Positions 38,935-47,841 of a DNA stretch of 64,000 nt are shown one piece after another; the stretch's first letter is position 1, and the number at the start of each line of letters is the position of its first letter. Both the position numbers and the translations under genes were made by a program. The notes under the pieces were generated by a model, which was given only the letters and a program-made list of their open reading frames with translations, had not been told where the DNA came from and did not search any database. This DNA is from Stenotrophomonas aracearum (lineage in GTDB: Bacteria; Pseudomonadota; Gammaproteobacteria; Xanthomonadales; Xanthomonadaceae): NCBI RefSeq assembly GCF_031834615.1, contig NZ_CP115543.1, forward strand, positions 2,057,001 to 2,121,000, in the 5' to 3' direction.

Positions 38935-39330
38935 ATGGTGAGGCTGCTGAGGCGATGGCGGCGACCCCGTTCTCGTGCCCGACTGGCATGGCTGGGACTG
39001 TGGGCGCTGCTGCTGCAGCAACTCGCGCTGGTGGCTTACGCCTGTCCGCTGGAATCGGTGGAAGCTGGACAAGCGACCCTGATGGTCGGTTGCGAAGAGA
39101 TGTCCACGCCGGATCCCGATGCTCCGGCGTTGTGCGACCAGCATTGCCAGCGCGATCACATCGCCACGGCCGATGCGAAGGCCCCTCAAGTGCCTTACCA
39201 GCCCGCGCTGGCCGCCTTCGCGCTGGTGCAGGCTCTGTTGCCACCGGTACACGCGCAGTTGTATCGGGATGTTCCGGTGTGCGTGTCCGATCCGCCTCCC
39301 CTGCAGCGCTTCTGTAGCCTGCTGATTTAA
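38935..39330 (+). CDS. Small exported Cys-containing protein of the copper cluster
   Basis: A 131-residue protein. A basic N-terminus, a hydrophobic segment (LAWLGLWALLLQQLALVAYA, about 18-37) that may be a signal or anchor, then Cys37, Cys53, Cys67 and Cys71. I do not recognise the family. The place just before the cusC-like gene and the Cys/Asp/His content (CDQHCQRDH) suggest metal binding outside the cytoplasm. Confidence 0.55.
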   Translation: MVRLLRRWRRPRSRARLAWLGLWALLLQQLALVAYACPLESVEAGQATLMVGCEEMSTPDPDAPALCDQHCQRDHIATADAKAPQVPYQPALAAFALVQALLPPVHAQLYRDVPVCVSDPPPLQRFCSLLI

Positions 39331-39403
39331 GCCCCCTCCTGGATTGACCCGTGCTCGTGCTGCATGCGTTGCAGCGCGCTCGTTGTCGTTTCCCGGAGGT
39401 CTT

Positions 39404-40708
39404 ATGGAGATGTCTTTCTTCTTGCGTGCAAGGCGCAAGATGGCGTGTGGGTTCGTGTTTGCCCTGGCGCTCAGTGGTCCTGTGCTGGCGGCATCGCCCG
39501 CTATCCCGATCAGCTACACAGAAGCCCTACAACGGGCGCTTGCTAACGCCCCAACCCTGCAGGTGCGCCGATCGCAGATCGATGCCAGTACCGAAGAAGC
39601 CGCGCGTGCTGGCGCGCTTCCCGACCCACGTTTGATCGTGGGGCTGGCGAACTGGCCCGTCAGCGGACCCGATGCCTTCAGCTTGCGGGCCGATGAGATG
39701 ACCACCCAGCAAATCGGTCTGATGCAGGAGTTTCCTGCGCGTGCGAAACGACGTGCCGAGCACGCGTTGGCGCAAGCGACGCTGGCGCAAGCGCGCTCAC
39801 TGTCGATGGCCGAACAGCAGATGGTGGCCCAAGCGGCCGCGCTGGCCTGGATCGAGCTGTGGAGTACGCAGCAAGCCGTAGATGCGTTGGAAGGTCTGCG
39901 CGAGCCGGCCCGTATAGCCGAGCGTGCGGCGCGTGCTCGCTTGGCAGGCGGCACGGCCGGGGCCAGTGATGTGCTTGCCGCCCAGGCCGCCCTACTGCAG
40001 TTGGACAATCGCCTGGAGCAGGTACATGCGGAGCACGCCGCCGCGCAGGCCGGCCTGGCGCGGTGGTTGGGTATTGCACCAGAGGCGATCTTGGCCAGTG
40101 GTGCGGCACCGGATTTTTCGCAGTTGCCATTGGAGCCCACCCAACTGCTGGCCAAACTGGACCAACACACGCCACTACTGGGCTGGGAGGCACGCGAGAG
40201 CTTAGCCCAGGCCCAGGTGGATGCGGCCGTGGCCGAAACCCGCCCGGATTGGAGTGTGGAGCTCACCTACGGACGTCGCGAGCGCGCACCCGACGGCATG
40301 GCGCGCAGCGACATGCTCATGGTGGAAGTGGGTGTGGGCCTGCCGCTGTTCCAGAAGAACCGCCAAGCACGAGGCATCGCGGCACGGCGGGCCGAGCTGG
40401 AGGCGGTGTCCGCAGAGCGCGATGAGGCCCGGCGCATCCAAGCCGAGTCGGTGCAACGCGCGATAGCGCGATGGCGCGGGTTAACCGGCCAGTTGGAGCG
40501 CCAGAACACGCAGAGCCTGCCTTTGGCGCGCGATCGTGCACGCACGGCGTTGGCCGCCTACGGCGCCGGTGCCGACCTGCAGCCGTGGCTGGAAGCGCGG
40601 CGCGATGAGATCGAATTGCACCTGGAGAACGCCCGTCTGCTGGGCGAACAGGGCCGTGCCTGGGCGGCACTGGCCTATCTGCTACCCCATGAGGAGAACA
40701 CGCCATGA
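39404..40708 (+). CDS. cusC: RND efflux outer-membrane factor (CusC/CzcC type)
   Basis: Start at ATG 39404 behind GGAGGT; the frame opens at 39344. 434 residues of the TolC-type outer-membrane efflux family, with a signal peptide ending near LAASPA. Two OEP repeats are visible (ISYTEALQRALANAPTLQVRR, and from about 230 GWEARESLAQAQVDAAVAETRPDWSV). It forms the outer channel of the tripartite Cu/Zn-type pump. Stop overlaps the start of the next gene (40705-40708). Confidence 0.85.
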   Translation: MEMSFFLRARRKMACGFVFALALSGPVLAASPAIPISYTEALQRALANAPTLQVRRSQIDASTEEAARAGALPDPRLIVGLANWPVSGPDAFSLRADEMTTQQIGLMQEFPARAKRRAEHALAQATLAQARSLSMAEQQMVAQAAALAWIELWSTQQAVDALEGLREPARIAERAARARLAGGTAGASDVLAAQAALLQLDNRLEQVHAEHAAAQAGLARWLGIAPEAILASGAAPDFSQLPLEPTQLLAKLDQHTPLLGWEARESLAQAQVDAAVAETRPDWSVELTYGRRERAPDGMARSDMLMVEVGVGLPLFQKNRQARGIAARRAELEAVSAERDEARRIQAESVQRAIARWRGLTGQLERQNTQSLPLARDRARTALAAYGAGADLQPWLEARRDEIELHLENARLLGEQGRAWAALAYLLPHEENTP

Positions 40709-42219
40709 GCCCGACCAAGACGCGTCTCACACAGCTCGCCGTGGCCCTCGGGTTGCTGGCGCTCGGCTTTGCCGGCGGCTACGCCTGGATGACTCGAACC
40801 TCTGATACCACCCCGCCCCCCGGCACGAGCGTCGCAGATCAAGCACGCAAGGTGCTGTACTGGTACGACCCCATGGCGCCGGAGCAGCGATTCGACAAGC
40901 CGGGCAAATCTCCGTTCATGGATATGGAGTTGCTGCCCAAATACGCAGATGAGGCCATAGGGGGCGGAACGCAGATCGATCCGCGCCTGCAGCAGAACGT
41001 GGGCATACGCACTCAGGAAGTGACGGTAGAGTTACTAGGGACTGCCGTACGCGTGCCGGGCACACTGACGTGGGATCTGACCCAGGAAAGCGTGATCAGT
41101 GCGCGCATGGAAGGCTTGATCACCCACGTGCAGGTAAAGGCGCCGTTTACCGAGGTTCGTCGTGGTCAAACGCTGGCCACCGTGCAGGCCCCGGCATGGA
41201 ACGCGGCCATCGCCGAAGCACATGCCCTGAGCCAAGCTCAGTCCGCGGGCGCGCGTGAGCTGCAGGGTGCGGCGCAACAACGGTTGCGTTCGTTGGGTGT
41301 TCCTTCTGGCGCCTCGGCCAGAAGTGGCGTCGTGCTTAGCGCAGACCACAGTGGTGTCGTGACCGAGATCCTGGCACGCGAGGGACAGACGGTGATGCCC
41401 GGTACGCCACTGTTCAAGATCAATGGGCTGGACACGTTGTGGCTGGAGGCCTCGGTACCCCAGGCAGCGCTGGGCACCTTGCGGCCGGGGACCTCAGTGC
41501 AGGCCACGGTCAGTGCCTGGCCGGCAGAGCGCTTTGCCGGACAGATCCAGGCGTTGCTTCCCCAGGTCGACATGGCTAGTCGCACGCAGCGGGCGCGAAT
41601 TGTGCTGCGCAACCCGCAGCGTCGGCTGGTGCCGGGCATGTTCGCCGAGGTTCTGGTGCAGCCCGACGCCGAGCAGGCCCTGCCAGTCGTTCCCACGGAG
41701 GCGCTGATCGCCACCGGGCGGGACAGCCGGGTCATCGTGCAGGATCCGGACGGGAGCTTCCGGCCAGTGCGGGTGAGTGTGGGACGTAGCGTGCAAGGGC
41801 GCACGCAGATCGTGGCAGGCTTGGCCGGTGGTGAACGCGTGGTCGTCTCGGGTCAGTTCTTGCTCGACTCCGAAGCCAGTCTCTCCGGTGCGTTGGAGCG
41901 CCTGGGTGCTGCACAACCGACACGCCCTGCCAGCGCATCAGGTGTGCACGAGCGCCATGACGCCGGGCACGAACCACGCACTGTCGTGCCGTCACCGTCC
42001 AGACAGCCGGCGCCTGTCGCGCCAGACACCTCCACCTCTACGCCGCCGCGCTGCCCGGTGCAGTACTGGTATGACCCGATGGTGCCGGAGAAGCATTTCG
42101 ACAAGCCGGGCAAGTCACCGTTCATGGATATGCAGTTGGTACCCAAGTTCGGCCCCGCCGCAGCCGCTGATTGCCAGGCAAGCGAGGTCATGTCCGAAGC
42201 GATGGAGGGCACACCATGA
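40705..42219 (+). CDS. cusB: RND efflux membrane-fusion protein with two heavy-metal-binding domains
   Basis: A 504-residue adaptor. An N-terminal anchor (about 10-28), then a heavy-metal-binding domain (YWYDPM...FDKPGKSPFMDM, about 50-80), the beta-barrel/lipoyl/hairpin core of CusB (SARMEGLITHVQV...), and after a Pro/Thr linker a second copy of the same metal-binding domain (about 452-482). The two copies are nearly identical. CusB proteins usually have at most one. They may raise the copper-loading capacity of the adaptor. Overlaps the downstream gene by ATGA (42216-42219). Confidence 0.88.
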   Translation: MSPTKTRLTQLAVALGLLALGFAGGYAWMTRTSDTTPPPGTSVADQARKVLYWYDPMAPEQRFDKPGKSPFMDMELLPKYADEAIGGGTQIDPRLQQNVGIRTQEVTVELLGTAVRVPGTLTWDLTQESVISARMEGLITHVQVKAPFTEVRRGQTLATVQAPAWNAAIAEAHALSQAQSAGARELQGAAQQRLRSLGVPSGASARSGVVLSADHSGVVTEILAREGQTVMPGTPLFKINGLDTLWLEASVPQAALGTLRPGTSVQATVSAWPAERFAGQIQALLPQVDMASRTQRARIVLRNPQRRLVPGMFAEVLVQPDAEQALPVVPTEALIATGRDSRVIVQDPDGSFRPVRVSVGRSVQGRTQIVAGLAGGERVVVSGQFLLDSEASLSGALERLGAAQPTRPASASGVHERHDAGHEPRTVVPSPSRQPAPVAPDTSTSTPPRCPVQYWYDPMVPEKHFDKPGKSPFMDMQLVPKFGPAAAADCQASEVMSEAMEGTP

Positions 42220-45200
42220 TCGCGCGCCTGATCCATGCTTGCATCGCCAATCGCGTGCTGGTGCTGGTTGCCGCCGCGCTGCTGGCGGTGGTCGGTATCT
42301 GGTCGGTAAAGAACACGCCGCTGGATGCGCTGCCGGACCTGTCCGATACCCAGGTCATCATCCGCACGCAATGGGCGGGGCAAACCCCGCGCATCATCGA
42401 AGACCAGGTCACCTACCCGTTGGCCACCACGATGTTGTCCGTGCCGGGCGTGAAGGCGGTACGCGGCTTCTCCTTCTTCGGTGATTCATTCGTCTACATC
42501 CTGTTTGACGATGCCACTGATCTTTACTGGGCGCGCTCTCGAGTGCTCGAGTACTTGAGCCAGGTACGCGATCGACTTCCGCCGAATGTGAATCCGGCGC
42601 TGGGTCCTGATGCGACAGGACTGGGCTGGATCTACCAGTACGCCTTGGTGGATCGGACAGGTCAACGTGATGTGGGGCAGCTGCGTGCGTTGCAGGACTG
42701 GTTTCTTCGTTATGAGCTAAAAACCGTGCCGGACGTGGCTGAAGTAGCCAGTGTGGGCGGTGCGGTGCGCGCCTGGCAGATCCAGCCCGATCCGCAGGCG
42801 TTGGCGGCCCGTGGACTGACGGTGGCCGAGCTCATCGAGGCGGTGGATGCGGCCAACGGCGCTACCGGGGGCTCGGTGATCGAACAAGGCGAAGCCGAAC
42901 TGATGGTGCGCAGCGAAGGCTACCTGCGCACACAGGAGGCGTTCGAACAGGTGCCGGTAACCGGCAACGACGGCATCCCCGTCCTGCTCGGCGAGGTGGC
43001 CACGATCAGTCGCGGGCCGGTCTTCCGTCGTGGTATCGCAGAGTTGGATGGTCAAGGTGAGGTGGCCGGCGGCGTGATCGTCCTGCGGACCGGCAAGGAT
43101 GCCTTGGGGGCCATTCGGAACGTCAAAGCGCGACTGCAGGCGTTGCAATCCAGCTTGCCCGAGGGCGTGGAAGTGGTGCCGGTGTACGACCGCTCCGAGC
43201 TGATCCAGGATGCGGTACGCAACCTCACCCACAAGCTTGGCGAAGAGTTTCTGGTCGTAGCGCTGGTATGCCTGCTGTTCCTGTGGCACCTACGCTCGGC
43301 GTTGGTGGCCGTCATCACCCTGCCTTTGGGTATCCTGGCGGCCTTCATCGTGATGCACGCCCAGGGGATCTCCGCCAACTTGCTGTCATTAGGCGGCATC
43401 GCCATCGCCATTGGTGCGATGGTCGATGCAGCGGTGGTGATGATCGAAAATGCACACAAGCATCTGGAGCACTGGCGGGAGGCGCACGGCCGGGAACCTC
43501 AGGGTGAGGAGCGCTGGCAGCTGATGGCCCGCTCGGCGGCCGAGGTCGGACCGGCCCTGTTCGCCAGCTTGCTGGTCATCACCCTGTCTTTCGTGCCGGT
43601 TTTTGCCCTGCAGGCGCAGGAAGGGCGATTGTTCTCGCCTCTGGCCTACACCAAGACCTACGCGATGGCCGCCGCAGCAGGGTTGTCGGTGACCTTGATC
43701 CCCGTCTTGATGGGCTACCTGATCCGCGGCCGCATCCGCCCGGAACAGCAGAACCCCATCAATCGCATCCTGATCGCTGGCTATCGGCCCATCCTGCTGT
43801 GGGTCCTCAAACATCCCGGTGTCACCTTGCTGCTCAGCGGCCTGCTGCTAGTGCTCACCTTGATCCCCTTTAGCCGGTTGGGCAGTGAGTTCATGCCGCC
43901 CTTGGAAGAAGGCAGCCTGTTGTACATGCCCACGGCCCTGCCCGGCCTGTCCGCCGACAAGGCCCGTCAGTTGCTCCAGCTCTCGGGCCGGATGATCAAG
44001 ACCGTACCGGAGGTTGAGCACGTGTTCGGCAAGGCGGGCCGTGCCGAAAGTGCGACCGATCCGGCACCGATCGAAATGTTTGAGACCACCGTGACCTTCA
44101 AGCCGCGGGATCAATGGCGCCCGGGCATGACCCCCCAGAAGCTACGCCAGGAGTTGGACGCAGCGGTCAAGATTCCCGGTCTGACCAACCTATGGGTCCC
44201 GCCCATTCGCAATCGCATCGATATGTTGGCCACCGGCATCAAGAGCCCGATTGGGATCAAGGTCTCCGGACCCGATGTGGAGCAGATCGAGCGCCTGAGC
44301 CAGCAGATCGAGCAGGTGGCCAAGACTGTGCCCGGCGTGAGTTCGGCACTGGCCGAACGCGTCACGGGTGGGCGCTATGTCGATGTACAGGTGCGCCCGG
44401 AAATCGCTGCACGTTACGGATTCACTCAAGGCCAACTCCAGCAACTGATTGCCACGGTCGTTGGCGGTGATCCAATCGGGGAAACGATCGAGGGGCGCGA
44501 ACGCTATCCCATCGTCTTGCGCTACCCCCGTGGCCAGCGTGACTCGTTGCAGGCCTTGCAGGATCTGCCGCTGATCGCGCCAGGCGGTGTGCAACTGACC
44601 TTGAGCCAGGTGGCGGAGCTGTCAATCAGCCCAGGCCCGCCGATGCTCAAGAGCGATAACGGCCGGTTGGTGGGCTACATCTACGTGGATGTGGCCGATC
44701 GCGACTTGGGATCGGTGGTCCAGGACCTGCAAGCCGCGGTGCAGACCCAGGTGAGTTTGCCTGCCGGCTATGGTCTGGCGTGGTCGGGGCAGTACGAGTA
44801 TCTGCAACGGGCTTTGGCACGCCTGCAATGGGTGGTGCCCGCGGCGTTGGCGATCATCTTCCTGGTCATCTGGATGGTGTTTCGCCGGCTTAGCGATGTA
44901 TCCATCATCCTGCTCAGCTTGCCCTTGGCGTTGGTGGGCGGTTTCTGGTTGATCTGGGGGCTGGGCCATGCGATTTCGGTGGCCAGCATGATCGGATTCA
45001 TCGCCCTGGGCGGCGTTGCGGCTGAGTTCGGCGTCATCATGCTGCTGTACCTGCGTCATGCCTGGGAGCAGCGCTTGGCCAGCGGTGCGCCGGAAGATGT
45101 GTCTACCCTGCAAGAGGCTATCTACGAAGGCGCCGTGCAACGGGTGCGCCCGAAGGCGATGACGGTAGCCGTCATCCTGGCCGGGTTGTTTCCGCTTTTC

Positions 45201-45356
45201 GTCGGTGCCGGTGCCGGCTCGGAGGTCATGCAACGTATCGCCGCGCCGATGCTGGGTGGCATGCTCACCGCACCGGTGCTCTCTATGGTGGTGATTCCCG
45301 CAGCGTTCTATCTAGTGCGGCGACGTGGATTGCGCGCGGCGCGGGGCGACCAATGA
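42216..45356 (+). CDS. cusA: Heavy-metal RND pump (CusA/CzcA type)
   Basis: Start at ATG 42216; the frame opens at 42171. 1046 residues, 12 membrane segments and two large periplasmic loops typical of HME-RND proteins. Motifs: TPLDALPDLSDTQVIIRTQW near the N-terminus and the proton-relay helix with GGIAIAIGAMVDAAVVMIENAHKH (about 405-428). The combination with the cusB-like adaptor and copZ suggests copper or silver export from the periplasm. Zinc/cobalt/cadmium (CzcA) cannot be excluded from sequence. A hairpin ends the cusCBA transcript at 45395. Confidence 0.9.
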   Translation: MIARLIHACIANRVLVLVAAALLAVVGIWSVKNTPLDALPDLSDTQVIIRTQWAGQTPRIIEDQVTYPLATTMLSVPGVKAVRGFSFFGDSFVYILFDDATDLYWARSRVLEYLSQVRDRLPPNVNPALGPDATGLGWIYQYALVDRTGQRDVGQLRALQDWFLRYELKTVPDVAEVASVGGAVRAWQIQPDPQALAARGLTVAELIEAVDAANGATGGSVIEQGEAELMVRSEGYLRTQEAFEQVPVTGNDGIPVLLGEVATISRGPVFRRGIAELDGQGEVAGGVIVLRTGKDALGAIRNVKARLQALQSSLPEGVEVVPVYDRSELIQDAVRNLTHKLGEEFLVVALVCLLFLWHLRSALVAVITLPLGILAAFIVMHAQGISANLLSLGGIAIAIGAMVDAAVVMIENAHKHLEHWREAHGREPQGEERWQLMARSAAEVGPALFASLLVITLSFVPVFALQAQEGRLFSPLAYTKTYAMAAAAGLSVTLIPVLMGYLIRGRIRPEQQNPINRILIAGYRPILLWVLKHPGVTLLLSGLLLVLTLIPFSRLGSEFMPPLEEGSLLYMPTALPGLSADKARQLLQLSGRMIKTVPEVEHVFGKAGRAESATDPAPIEMFETTVTFKPRDQWRPGMTPQKLRQELDAAVKIPGLTNLWVPPIRNRIDMLATGIKSPIGIKVSGPDVEQIERLSQQIEQVAKTVPGVSSALAERVTGGRYVDVQVRPEIAARYGFTQGQLQQLIATVVGGDPIGETIEGRERYPIVLRYPRGQRDSLQALQDLPLIAPGGVQLTLSQVAELSISPGPPMLKSDNGRLVGYIYVDVADRDLGSVVQDLQAAVQTQVSLPAGYGLAWSGQYEYLQRALARLQWVVPAALAIIFLVIWMVFRRLSDVSIILLSLPLALVGGFWLIWGLGHAISVASMIGFIALGGVAAEFGVIMLLYLRHAWEQRLASGAPEDVSTLQEAIYEGAVQRVRPKAMTVAVILAGLFPLFVGAGAGSEVMQRIAAPMLGGMLTAPVLSMVVIPAAFYLVRRRGLRAARGDQ

Positions 45357-45394
45357 GAGACAGACTGAGCACTTGAGGTAAGTCCCCACAAAAA

Positions 45395-45428
45395 GACGCC
45401 AGTCATGGAAGAAGTCATGACTGGCGTC
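45395..45428. terminator. Long hairpin between convergent genes
   Basis: GACGCCAGTCATG and its complement form a perfect 13-bp stem with an 8-base loop. Four A lie before it and AAA after, so it can end cusA (rightward) and DUF4198 (leftward) transcripts. There is only a short T/A flank, so efficiency is uncertain. Confidence 0.7.
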
Positions 45429-45460
45429 AAAGGGGAGAGTACCGCCTACATGCTTACTTA

Positions 45461-46291
45461 TCAGTGCCCGGCGTGCGGGGAAATCTCAAAGCTCAGCGAC
45501 GCCCGATCCGACACAAAATCCAAACCCTTTTGTGTAGAGGGCACCATGTGATTGGTGTGGATGTACCAGGTCTTGGCGGTGGTCACCTGGAAACTGGCTT
45601 GGCCTTGGGCATCGGTGCGCAGGAGCGTAGCGCTACCGTGCCCACCCTTGACCGGTGCGTCAGCACGATGACCGACGTACACGCGTAGGTTGGGCACTGG
45701 CGTGCCCTGCTGCAGCACCTGGAACGACAGCTGTTCGCCGACCTTCACGCTTCCAGGATTGCGGGCCAAGCGGATCTCCAGCGGATAGCCCAGCGAGGCA
45801 GCGAAATCGTCGGTCAGTTTTGTGCCCACCTGTCCAATGGTACGAGCATGCTTGGTATAGCTATAGGTGACCCCTTTGGGAAACTTGCTCGCATCATAGG
45901 TGGCCAGGGTATCGGGCAAGTCTTCCAACTCCAGGTACTTGCCGAACTCGCTGGCCGTACGCGTGCTGGTGGAGGCCATCGTCGAGACCCCCAGCAGATA
46001 GGTGCCCTCGCCCGCCGGATGCACGGTGAGCTGGCTCTGCTTGCCGACCTCTTTCCAACTGGCCAAGTCCGGTGCAGCCTTAGCGCCGCCCTGACTCAGC
46101 GAAACGTCCTGTAGACGCGCTCGGGTGACTGCACCTGCACTTTCATCGAAGGTGCCATTGTTCACCAACGCTGTGTTCGCCTCGCCCGCTGCGGTGCCAG
46201 GCTTGGAGAAAGCGACAAACAGGTCGTGCGCACCGGCACTGCCGGCCACAGCGAACAGCAGTAGTGTGGCGGATAGTTGCGTGTTTCTCAT
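45461..46291 (-). CDS. DUF4198 periplasmic protein
   Basis: A 276-residue protein with a signal peptide (cleavage after AGA; mature start HDLFVAFSKPG). DUF4198 proteins are periplasmic, often beside TonB receptors for metals, and carry an Ig-like C-terminal domain (GTPVPNLRVYVGHRADAP, LRTDAQGQASFQV). A metal-related role in the periplasm is likely but unproven. It lies downstream of a broken TonB receptor on the same strand, with which it probably formed an operon. Confidence 0.8.
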   Translation of the reverse strand: MRNTQLSATLLLFAVAGSAGAHDLFVAFSKPGTAAGEANTALVNNGTFDESAGAVTRARLQDVSLSQGGAKAAPDLASWKEVGKQSQLTVHPAGEGTYLLGVSTMASTSTRTASEFGKYLELEDLPDTLATYDASKFPKGVTYSYTKHARTIGQVGTKLTDDFAASLGYPLEIRLARNPGSVKVGEQLSFQVLQQGTPVPNLRVYVGHRADAPVKGGHGSATLLRTDAQGQASFQVTTAKTWYIHTNHMVPSTQKGLDFVSDRASLSFEISPHAGH

Positions 46292-46317
46292 GATGTGTAG
46301 CTCCTCGTGATCGTGGC

Positions 46318-46680
46318 TTACCAGTGGTAACCAAAGCGGACATTCCAGCGACGACCCAGCAAGTCGTACGTCATGGTGTCGGTGTCGGTGTTGGGGTTGT
46401 TCTTCACGAACGGCGCCTTCTTATCGAGCACTTTTTCAACGCCGGCGGAGATATCCCACTTCTTCTTGATGCCGTAGCTCAGTTGCAGGCTGTGGTACAC
46501 CACGCTGGACACATGCGAGCCGATCGTGTCGGGCACGGCGATGATGTCGTCCGCGCTGCCGATGTACTGCGCCGAATAGACGCCGGTCCAACGGTTCTTG
46601 CCCATACGCAGTGAGCCCAAGCCACGCCACTGGGTGTAGCTACCCAAGCCGCTGGTGATCTTGCCGGCGTACTCAATGGT
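46318..46680 (-). pseudogene. TonB-dependent receptor, only C-terminal 120 residues
   Basis: The frame encodes the last beta-strands of an outer-membrane receptor (GKNRWTGVYSAQYIG, WDISAGVEKVLDKKAPF) ending in the required aromatic C-terminus (RFGYHW). The plug domain and most of the barrel are missing. Upstream of about 46680 the frame enters hutG sequence in antisense. So it is a remnant created at a recombination joint. Confidence 0.8.
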
Positions 46681-46882
46681 GGTGGCCCCGGGCGTGAGCG
46701 CCCCCAACCCACGCGGGGTGAGTCTGGAGGTCCTGGAAGCCCTGCTGGATCTGGTCATGGCCTCGGGCAAGGTACGTGTGGTCGACGTGGCGGAACTGTG
46801 TCCGCCCCTGGATCCGGATCAAGCCACCGCACGTGTGGCCGCGCGTTTGATCCACCGAATGGTCAGTGCGCAGGCTCAGTGA
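46679..46882 (+). pseudogene. hutG: Formimidoylglutamase (HutG), C-terminal fragment
   Basis: From about 46679 the plus-strand frame reads APGVSAPNPRGVSLEVLEALLD, then VVDVAELCPPLDPDQATARVAA, the C-terminal pattern of arginase-fold formimidoylglutamases. Only about 65 of some 300 residues remain, without the metal-binding Asp/His motifs. It is head-to-head with the TonB receptor remnant, and both lost their 5' parts at the same joint. Confidence 0.75.
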
Positions 46883-46911
46883 AGTGATATCGGCTGGCAA
46901 AAGGCAGTGAG

Positions 46912-47463
46912 CTAATGGGAACGCTCAGCCAGCAACTGCTTCATTTGCGCGATCTCCTGTGTCTGCGAGGTAATAATGTCCTGGCAGAGCTTCACCAACT
47001 CAGGATCCTTCAGACGATTCTCCTCACACATCAGGATGGCGCCAGCGTGGTGGGGAATCATCGAACGGATGAACTGTTTGTCAGTGACCGCTGCTTGAGT
47101 GCGAATGCCCCACCAGCAGAACAGCATGAACGCCACCGTCAGACCAGCCAGAATCAGATTGCGTCGGCGATCGGGGTACATGCTGGACATTAGCCACAGC
47201 TCGATCAGCAGCATGGGAGCGGCCATCAGGCCCGCCATGTAGAACTGGTTCACGTTGTTATAGACGTTAGCCCACTGATCGACCATTGCGTACATCAATG
47301 CGTACATGGCCACGAAAGACAGGCCCATCATCAACAACAGGCGGCCGTAATGGCCTTGATGCCCTTGTTGTGCCTGGTGGGCAGGTTGGTGTGAGGCGTG
47401 CGGTTTTGCGTGCTGGGACTGCGGGTCTTGCGCGTTTTCGTGCGTACCGTGCGAAGAGGACAT
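46912..47463 (-). CDS. DUF305 membrane protein
   Basis: A 183-residue protein with a His/Gln-rich N-terminus (about 1-40), three or four hydrophobic segments (42-120) and the DUF305 ferritin-like C-terminus with IRSMIPHHAGAILMCEE and SQTQEIAQMKQLL. Members are common in copper clusters. Metal binding by the HH and Met residues is plausible. Its function is not known. Confidence 0.82.
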   Translation of the reverse strand: MSSSHGTHENAQDPQSQHAKPHASHQPAHQAQQGHQGHYGRLLLMMGLSFVAMYALMYAMVDQWANVYNNVNQFYMAGLMAAPMLLIELWLMSSMYPDRRRNLILAGLTVAFMLFCWWGIRTQAAVTDKQFIRSMIPHHAGAILMCEENRLKDPELVKLCQDIITSQTQEIAQMKQLLAERSH

Positions 47464-47537
47464 AACAATCTCCGTGGGAATGGCAGAACGGCGGAAGAAC
47501 CCGGGAACTGTTGGAACAGCTCCCGGGCTGAGAACAC

Positions 47538-47813
47538 TTACATACCCTTGCCGGCAGCGAATTCCTGCGGGCTCAGCTTGCCATCTTTGTTGCTATCGAG
47601 CATGCCAAAGTGCGGCGCCAGCTTGTGCTTGGCCAGTTCTTCCTTGGACAGCGAGCCGTCCTTGTTGGCATCGAGCTTGGTGAAATCGGCATCGGCCGCC
47701 GCCGGCTTGTGCTGACCGTGGTCGGTGGTGGGCGTGGTGGTCTGGCCGCCGGCGAAGGCCGCGCCCGCCATCAGGAACAAGGCCATCATCGAGAGGGAGG
47801 CATAATGCTTCAT
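47538..47813 (-). CDS. Secreted EF-hand protein
   Basis: Start at ATG 47813 behind AAGGAG; the longer frame to 47930 overlaps copA. 91 residues: a signal peptide (cleavage near AFAGG), a His/Thr/Pro linker, then two EF-hand loops, DANKDGSLSKEE and DSNKDGKLSPQE. It likely binds Ca(II) in the periplasm, perhaps copper through the His residues. It follows the copA ATPase gene with a short gap. Confidence 0.85.
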   Translation of the reverse strand: MKHYASLSMMALFLMAGAAFAGGQTTTPTTDHGQHKPAAADADFTKLDANKDGSLSKEELAKHKLAPHFGMLDSNKDGKLSPQEFAAGKGM

Positions 47814-47841
47814 TGCAGTACTCCTTGTGGGATATGAGCCA

